Positions 48,675 to 51,968 of a stretch of DNA of 51,968 bases are shown one piece after another. The notes below the pieces were generated by a model, which did no database searches, was not told the origin of the DNA, and was given only the letters and a program-made list of their open reading frames with translations. The stretch spans positions 1-51,968 of the forward strand of contig WSZJ01000003.1 of NCBI GenBank assembly GCA_009773755.1, given 5' to 3'. Positions within the stretch are counted from its first letter, which is position 1. Every line of letters begins with the position of its first letter. A program made the position numbers and the translations under genes. This stretch comes from Planctomycetota bacterium (GTDB lineage Bacteria; Planctomycetota; MHYJ01; WSZJ01).

Positions 48675-48695
48675 CCCTTTACAGGCTGTAAAGGG
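48675..48695. promoter_or_regulatory. Operator-like palindrome upstream of the exported gene
   Basis: CCCTTTACA (48675-48683) and TGTAAAGGG (48687-48695) are perfect inverted arms around GGC. A third half-like copy CCCTCTTTACC lies at about 48710-48719. It is 35 bases before the minus-strand GTG and 140 bases before the plus-strand lipoprotein gene, so it could control either. Confidence 0.5.
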
Positions 48696-48834
48696 CAGGT
48701 CGTCGAAACCCTCTTTACCGAGCGTTTCCGGTCAGGATGATGATCTAAAGCAAGCTTCGTACCGCTCGGATTGGTGGCGGATTCTACAGGAAAAGGGCAC
48801 GAGTCAAGCCGAAAATGACCCTACAATTGGACGC

Positions 48835-49764
48835 GTGAATCAAAGGGTCGTTACAGGGGTGATTCTAGCGCTGGCCGCAAGCGCCTGCGGCGGACCGGAG
48901 CGTCGGCAGGCGCCGGTTCCGGAACCAGGCCATTCGCGCCTGACGTCCCTGGGCGAAATCTCCGAAGACCCTTGCCCGATCGCGGGTGGCGTCCTCTTCG
49001 CCCGTCGCGCTCCCGGCCAGGCCGTCCACATCTGGTTTCTCCCGGATTCCGGGCCCGCGCCGCGCGAGTGGCTCGTCGGCGAACGCGACGTGCGTGCTGC
49101 CGCAGCAAGCCGGGACGGGCAACGACTGGCGTGGACGGGAAATTCCCGAGGAACCTGGGACATTTTCGCCTCCTCAGTCCACCCGGGTTCCAATCCTGCG
49201 CTCCGGCCGATCGCAGGTTCCGACGATGACGAAACAAGCCCGACCTGGGCGCCGGACGGAAAACGGCTGGCGTGGGCAGCGCTCGACAGACGGGCGGCGT
49301 ACTGGCGCCTGCGTGTCGGGGACGGATCCGGGGAAGCACGCGACCTGGGCGAAGGATTCGCGCCCGCCTGGCACCCGACAGAAGACCGGATTGTCTGCCA
49401 GCGCGCCCGACCTGGGGGCGGGCTCTGGAACGCCGTCGTCGTCGACGTCGCGACAGGTCGCGCGACGGAACTCTGGCCCCAGCCTGGCAGGGGCGCGATC
49501 ACCCCGTCGTGGTCACTCGACGGGAATTGGATCCTGTTCGCAGCGCGCCTCGAATCGCCCGATGAGGAATCCGCGGAGTTCGACGGACTCTGGGCCGTTT
49601 CGCCGGATGGAGTGAAGCGCATCCGCCTGTCCGCCGCGGGAGTCGACACCTTCAGCCCGCGCGAGACTACGGACGGCCGAATCGTCTACTGCCGACGCGA
49701 AGGTAATGCAGTCGAGCTCTGGTCCTTCAAGTCGCCACTTGCCCGGGCAGAGCACCCGAAGTAA
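48835..49764 (+). CDS. TolB-like beta-propeller lipoprotein
   Basis: A 309-residue lipoprotein. The signal VILALAASAC ends at the lipobox cysteine (about residue 18). The rest is a TolB/WD40-like propeller with typical PDxxxLAWxS/T-type blades: SRDGQRLAWTGNSRGTWDIF, TSPTWAPDGKRLAWAALDRR, FAPAWHPTEDRIVCQRARPG, ITPSWSLDGNWILFAARLES and TTDGRIVYCRREGNAVELWS. TACAAT (48822-48827) is eight bases before the GTG start, and no ribosome site is present, so the transcript may be leaderless. Confidence 0.85.
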   Translation: MNQRVVTGVILALAASACGGPERRQAPVPEPGHSRLTSLGEISEDPCPIAGGVLFARRAPGQAVHIWFLPDSGPAPREWLVGERDVRAAAASRDGQRLAWTGNSRGTWDIFASSVHPGSNPALRPIAGSDDDETSPTWAPDGKRLAWAALDRRAAYWRLRVGDGSGEARDLGEGFAPAWHPTEDRIVCQRARPGGGLWNAVVVDVATGRATELWPQPGRGAITPSWSLDGNWILFAARLESPDEESAEFDGLWAVSPDGVKRIRLSAAGVDTFSPRETTDGRIVYCRREGNAVELWSFKSPLARAEHPK

Positions 49765-49784
49765 CCGACGCAGTTGCCGTTAGC

Positions 49785-49912
49785 GGCCCAGGAGCCGATC
49801 GGGGTTCGCTTTTTGTCTGGATCTCGTTTTCTCACGAGTCGCGCGGCCGTTCGTGCGACTCGAGAGAAAACGAGATCCAGACAAAAAGAGGACCCCGGTC
49901 GGCTCTTGGGCC
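49785..49912. repeat. Long inverted repeat, 58-base arms
   Basis: Bases 49785-49842 and 49855-49912 are inverted copies with five mismatches in 58 and a 12-base loop. The inner 25-base section (49809-49833 with 49864-49888) is perfect. It starts 20 bases past the stop of the TolB-like gene. The right arm also takes part in a different hairpin (49890-49924), so the two structures are mutually exclusive in RNA. Confidence 0.9.
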
Positions 49913-49924
49913 GAACCGGGGTCC
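49881..49924 (-). terminator. Terminator-like hairpin for fliD-fliS
   Basis: In the minus direction GGACCCCGGT pairs with ACCGGGGTCC (49890-49899 with 49915-49924) around a GGC-containing inner stem, and is followed by CTCTTTTTGT, a U-run. It lies 215 bases past the fliS stop, and the gap 49930-50138 holds no gene; only a short hairpin with eight Ts at about 50031-50071 on the plus strand is visible there. Confidence 0.65.
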
Positions 49925-50138
49925 ATTCGGAGAGGGGCGAGTTTGAGGGCGGAAGCGGGCGCTGTCCTGCGTCTTTCCCAGCGTCGCGCACATCACCGGC
50001 CACGATTTACATATCGGCACCTAAATCGGTCGGCCTGATGCAATTCCGCCGTTTTGGCCGATGTTTTTTTTGAGCCGGTCAGGCCGCGGATGGCTCGCGT
50101 GGATCTTCGGCCGCTCCCTGCCTCCCGGCCTCTGTTTC

Positions 50139-50555
50139 CTACCCCGTACGCCCAACCCTCTCCCCCGCACCCTCAACCGGCGTCCCTGTCCGCATCGCTG
50201 CCACCGCTTCCCCGAACATGCCGCGCAACTTCCCCAGGATGGCAAGCGCCTCCTCCGCCGGCGCCGTCGCCCCGTCGAGATTCGCCGCAACGAGGCGGCG
50301 ATAGACAAACATGTAGAGGCCGGCGAGATTGCGGCGCAAGGCCGGGTCAAGCCCGGGATCCAGCGCGGCGGACAGTTCGAGGGCGATCGCCTGCGCACGG
50401 AGATAAAGGGTGGAAGCGCCCTGCCGGTCCCCGGCGGCTGATTTTTCGCGTGCCTGGGTGGCGAAACGGATGGCACCGTCGAGAAGCATGAGGAGCAGCT
50501 TCTCCTTGGGCGCCGTCAGAACCTGCGTCTCGAGGTATCGGCGGGCTTCGTTCAC
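50139..50555 (-). CDS. fliS: Flagellar export chaperone FliS
   Basis: A 138-residue helical-bundle chaperone that binds flagellin in the cytoplasm. ARRYLETQVLTAPKEKLLLM followed by LLDGAIRFA is the family start, then LYLRAQAIALELSAALDPGL, and ALRRNLAGLYMFVYRRLVAA. The GTG start overlaps the fliD stop (GTGA). Its genuine length is about 120 residues; the C-terminal 15 or so residues (TPVEGAGERVGRTG) are an extra tail. Confidence 0.92.
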   Translation of the reverse strand: MNEARRYLETQVLTAPKEKLLLMLLDGAIRFATQAREKSAAGDRQGASTLYLRAQAIALELSAALDPGLDPALRRNLAGLYMFVYRRLVAANLDGATAPAEEALAILGKLRGMFGEAVAAMRTGTPVEGAGERVGRTG

Positions 50556-51968
50556 CGGGAACCTCCGGAGCGCGGGCGCAGCGACTGTATGAGCGGAACG
50601 AGCGATGCGTTCAGAAGCGCGAGCGTGGCGTTGTTCTGCGAAAGGAATTCCTCGAGCGCGGCGAAGCGGCGCGTGAGGCGGTCGATCGTATCCTGCACCC
50701 GCTTCTCGGCCGTCGCGATGTCCTCGCGGAGACTCTCGATGTTGTTCTCGATCCCCGTGGTCTTGCGCGAAATTAGGCCGTCGGGCGACGTGGCCAGCGT
50801 GTCGAGCCCTTCGACCGCGCGGCGAGCGGCTCCGGGGTCGCGCGTCAGGTCGACGGGCGCGCCGGTCAGCAGCGGCGAGCCGTCGACGGCCTGCTGAATC
50901 CCCAGCTGCGCGGCTGCGGACGAGCCTGCGAGCGGGTCGACGCGGAACGAAACCGCGCCCGCGGTGGCGTCGGAGAGCTGAATCGAACGTCCGTCCGGCG
51001 AGATCGCAGCGAGGAGCGCGCCGGTGTTTTCCGGATCCGTGTTGATTCGGTCGAGCAGCTGCGACACGGAGTTGACGCCCGCTATCGAAACGGAGACCGA
51101 CGAGCCGTCGTGAAGCGTGACCTTGAAGTCGTCGCCGCCCGTGTTGCGCGCGATGCCGAGGCCGTTGCGGAAGTCCGCGAGCTTCGTGTCCAGGGCGAGC
51201 GTCCGGCCCGCGCTGAAGAAATCGCGGACCTGGTCGGGAGTGGCCGCCAGCGCGGCGTCCAGCTTCGCTTCGTTAACGGTGAAGCGCCCGTCCTGCCCGA
51301 GCTCGAGGCCGAGGGTCGCGAAGTCGCGGATGCTTCCCGAGGGGAGGCCGGTGACCGGGCGATTGAAGAGATCGAAGAGGGCGCGGTCGGCGGCACGGAG
51401 TGTGGGATCGCCGAAAAGCGGCCCCGCGGAATTCGTCGCCGTGTCGAATGAGCCGAGCTTGTCGATCAACTCGGCCGCCGCGTTGAAAGCGGACGCAAGG
51501 CTCTTCACCGCGTCCTTCACGGCCGACGCATCCTCCGTCACGGTGACGCTGAGCGGGCCGCCGCTTCCGCGCAGATCGAGCGTCAGTCCGGCAGCGGCGC
51601 CGGTCACGGAATTCCCGGGCGACTGGATGAGCGCGGTGCTCGAGCCGCTTCCCGTCAGGACCTGCGCGTCCTGCCCCGGGGCGAGGAGGCCCATGGTGAG
51701 GCTTCCGACGTTGGTATCGACGATGACGCGGCCGCGGGCGCCGGGCTGAGTTGAGGTAAGGGAGAGGCGAAAGGGTGTGACGAGGGAACCGTCGGAGACT
51801 GCTGCGGCGCTGACGGGGATGCCGAGGGCGTTGAGGCGTGTGACGACGGCGTTGAGGGAGTCGCCGCTGGAGATGGCGGCGCGGATCTCGAAGGTTCCGT
51901 CGAGCATGCCTGGGGCGGTGAGCGGGGCGACGCCGAGGAGGCGCAGGTCGCGCGCGGTGCGGCCGCCG
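50552..51968 (-). CDS. fliD: Flagellar filament cap protein FliD (cut by window edge)
   Basis: The frame is open to the end of the window, giving about 471 residues of the protein, which lacks only its N-terminus. The D2/D3 domain region is recognisable (GMLDGTFEIRAAISSGDSLN, VTRLNALGI) and then the conserved C-terminal half: DLRGSGGPLSVTVTED, SAFNAAAELIDKLGSFD, FATLGLELGQDGRFTVNEAK, ISRKTTGIENNIESLREDIA and RFAALEEFLSQNNATLALLN. FliD caps the growing filament and promotes flagellin folding. The gene continues past the edge. Confidence 0.92.
   Translation of the reverse strand, partial: GGRTARDLRLLGVAPLTAPGMLDGTFEIRAAISSGDSLNAVVTRLNALGIPVSAAAVSDGSLVTPFRLSLTSTQPGARGRVIVDTNVGSLTMGLLAPGQDAQVLTGSGSSTALIQSPGNSVTGAAAGLTLDLRGSGGPLSVTVTEDASAVKDAVKSLASAFNAAAELIDKLGSFDTATNSAGPLFGDPTLRAADRALFDLFNRPVTGLPSGSIRDFATLGLELGQDGRFTVNEAKLDAALAATPDQVRDFFSAGRTLALDTKLADFRNGLGIARNTGGDDFKVTLHDGSSVSVSIAGVNSVSQLLDRINTDPENTGALLAAISPDGRSIQLSDATAGAVSFRVDPLAGSSAAAQLGIQQAVDGSPLLTGAPVDLTRDPGAARRAVEGLDTLATSPDGLISRKTTGIENNIESLREDIATAEKRVQDTIDRLTRRFAALEEFLSQNNATLALLNASLVPLIQSLRPRSGGSR

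Noticed and set aside
47114-48691. Open frame of 525 codons on the plus strand
   Set aside because: Antisense to the exported propeller-like gene, which has a signal peptide, ribosome site and terminator; the antisense text is Arg-rich with no domain.
49930-50138. Small gene between the inverted repeat and fliS
   Set aside because: No frame with a start, ribosome site and protein-like composition; only a weak hairpin and a run of eight Ts.

Overview
The window is GC-rich, densely coded bacterial chromosome with no rRNA, tRNA, CRISPR or insertion sequence that I could see. Gene content points to Planctomycetota or a close relative. The markers are an ECF-type sigma factor coupled to a Ser/Thr kinase with a SUMF1/FGE-like tail, a sigma/anti-sigma pair whose anti-sigma carries HEAT repeats, HEAT proteins ending in a W..WW tail, double-module secretin-like proteins, and a secreted protein with a Gly-rich linker and a Cys-containing C-terminal anchor. 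FliD and FliS show the organism can make a flagellum. The phylum is inferred from family composition, not from a marker gene.

Layout. 1-9.5 kb is one long minus-strand block: citrate synthase, BtpA-like protein, an ABC exporter pair, an EIIA-CBS fusion, a phasin-like protein, a UbiB/ABC1 kinase, a TPR protein, a response regulator and a truncated CHASE2-like sensor. Three hairpins built from GGRGTT hexamers sit directly after stop codons in this block. 9.5-12.7 kb runs forward: a LysR regulator divergent from citrate synthase, then OsmC, an M50 protease with CBS domains, and a TRIC-type channel. 12.7-18.5 kb is reverse: a lipoprotein, a bleomycin-hydrolase-type peptidase, and the sigma/kinase pair.

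18.6-28.9 kb is mostly accessory. It has a broken RNA ligase, two paralogues (about 80% identical by hand alignment) bracketing an MNT-HEPN toxin-antitoxin-like pair and two orphan genes, a DUF4375 protein, the housekeeping pair class V aminotransferase/DUF1015, and an AbiEi/AbiEii toxin-antitoxin operon. 28.9-35.7 kb is reverse: purH, a Cys-rich exported protein, a membrane/HEAT protein, a zinc-ribbon membrane protein and a thioredoxin-like/HEAT exported protein.

35.9-42.0 kb is the most distinctive part: ECF sigma, zinc-type anti-sigma fused to periplasmic HEAT repeats, and two tandem exported proteins that each hold two copies of a secretin-derived module without the pore-gate half, closed by a clear terminator. 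A pirin follows. 43.8-47.0 kb is a one-carbon operon fchA-fhs-folD in which FolD has lost the cyclohydrolase lysine while FchA supplies that activity. The last part holds an exported protein with a sorting tail, a TolB-like lipoprotein, a 128-base inverted repeat, and fliS/fliD running off the end.
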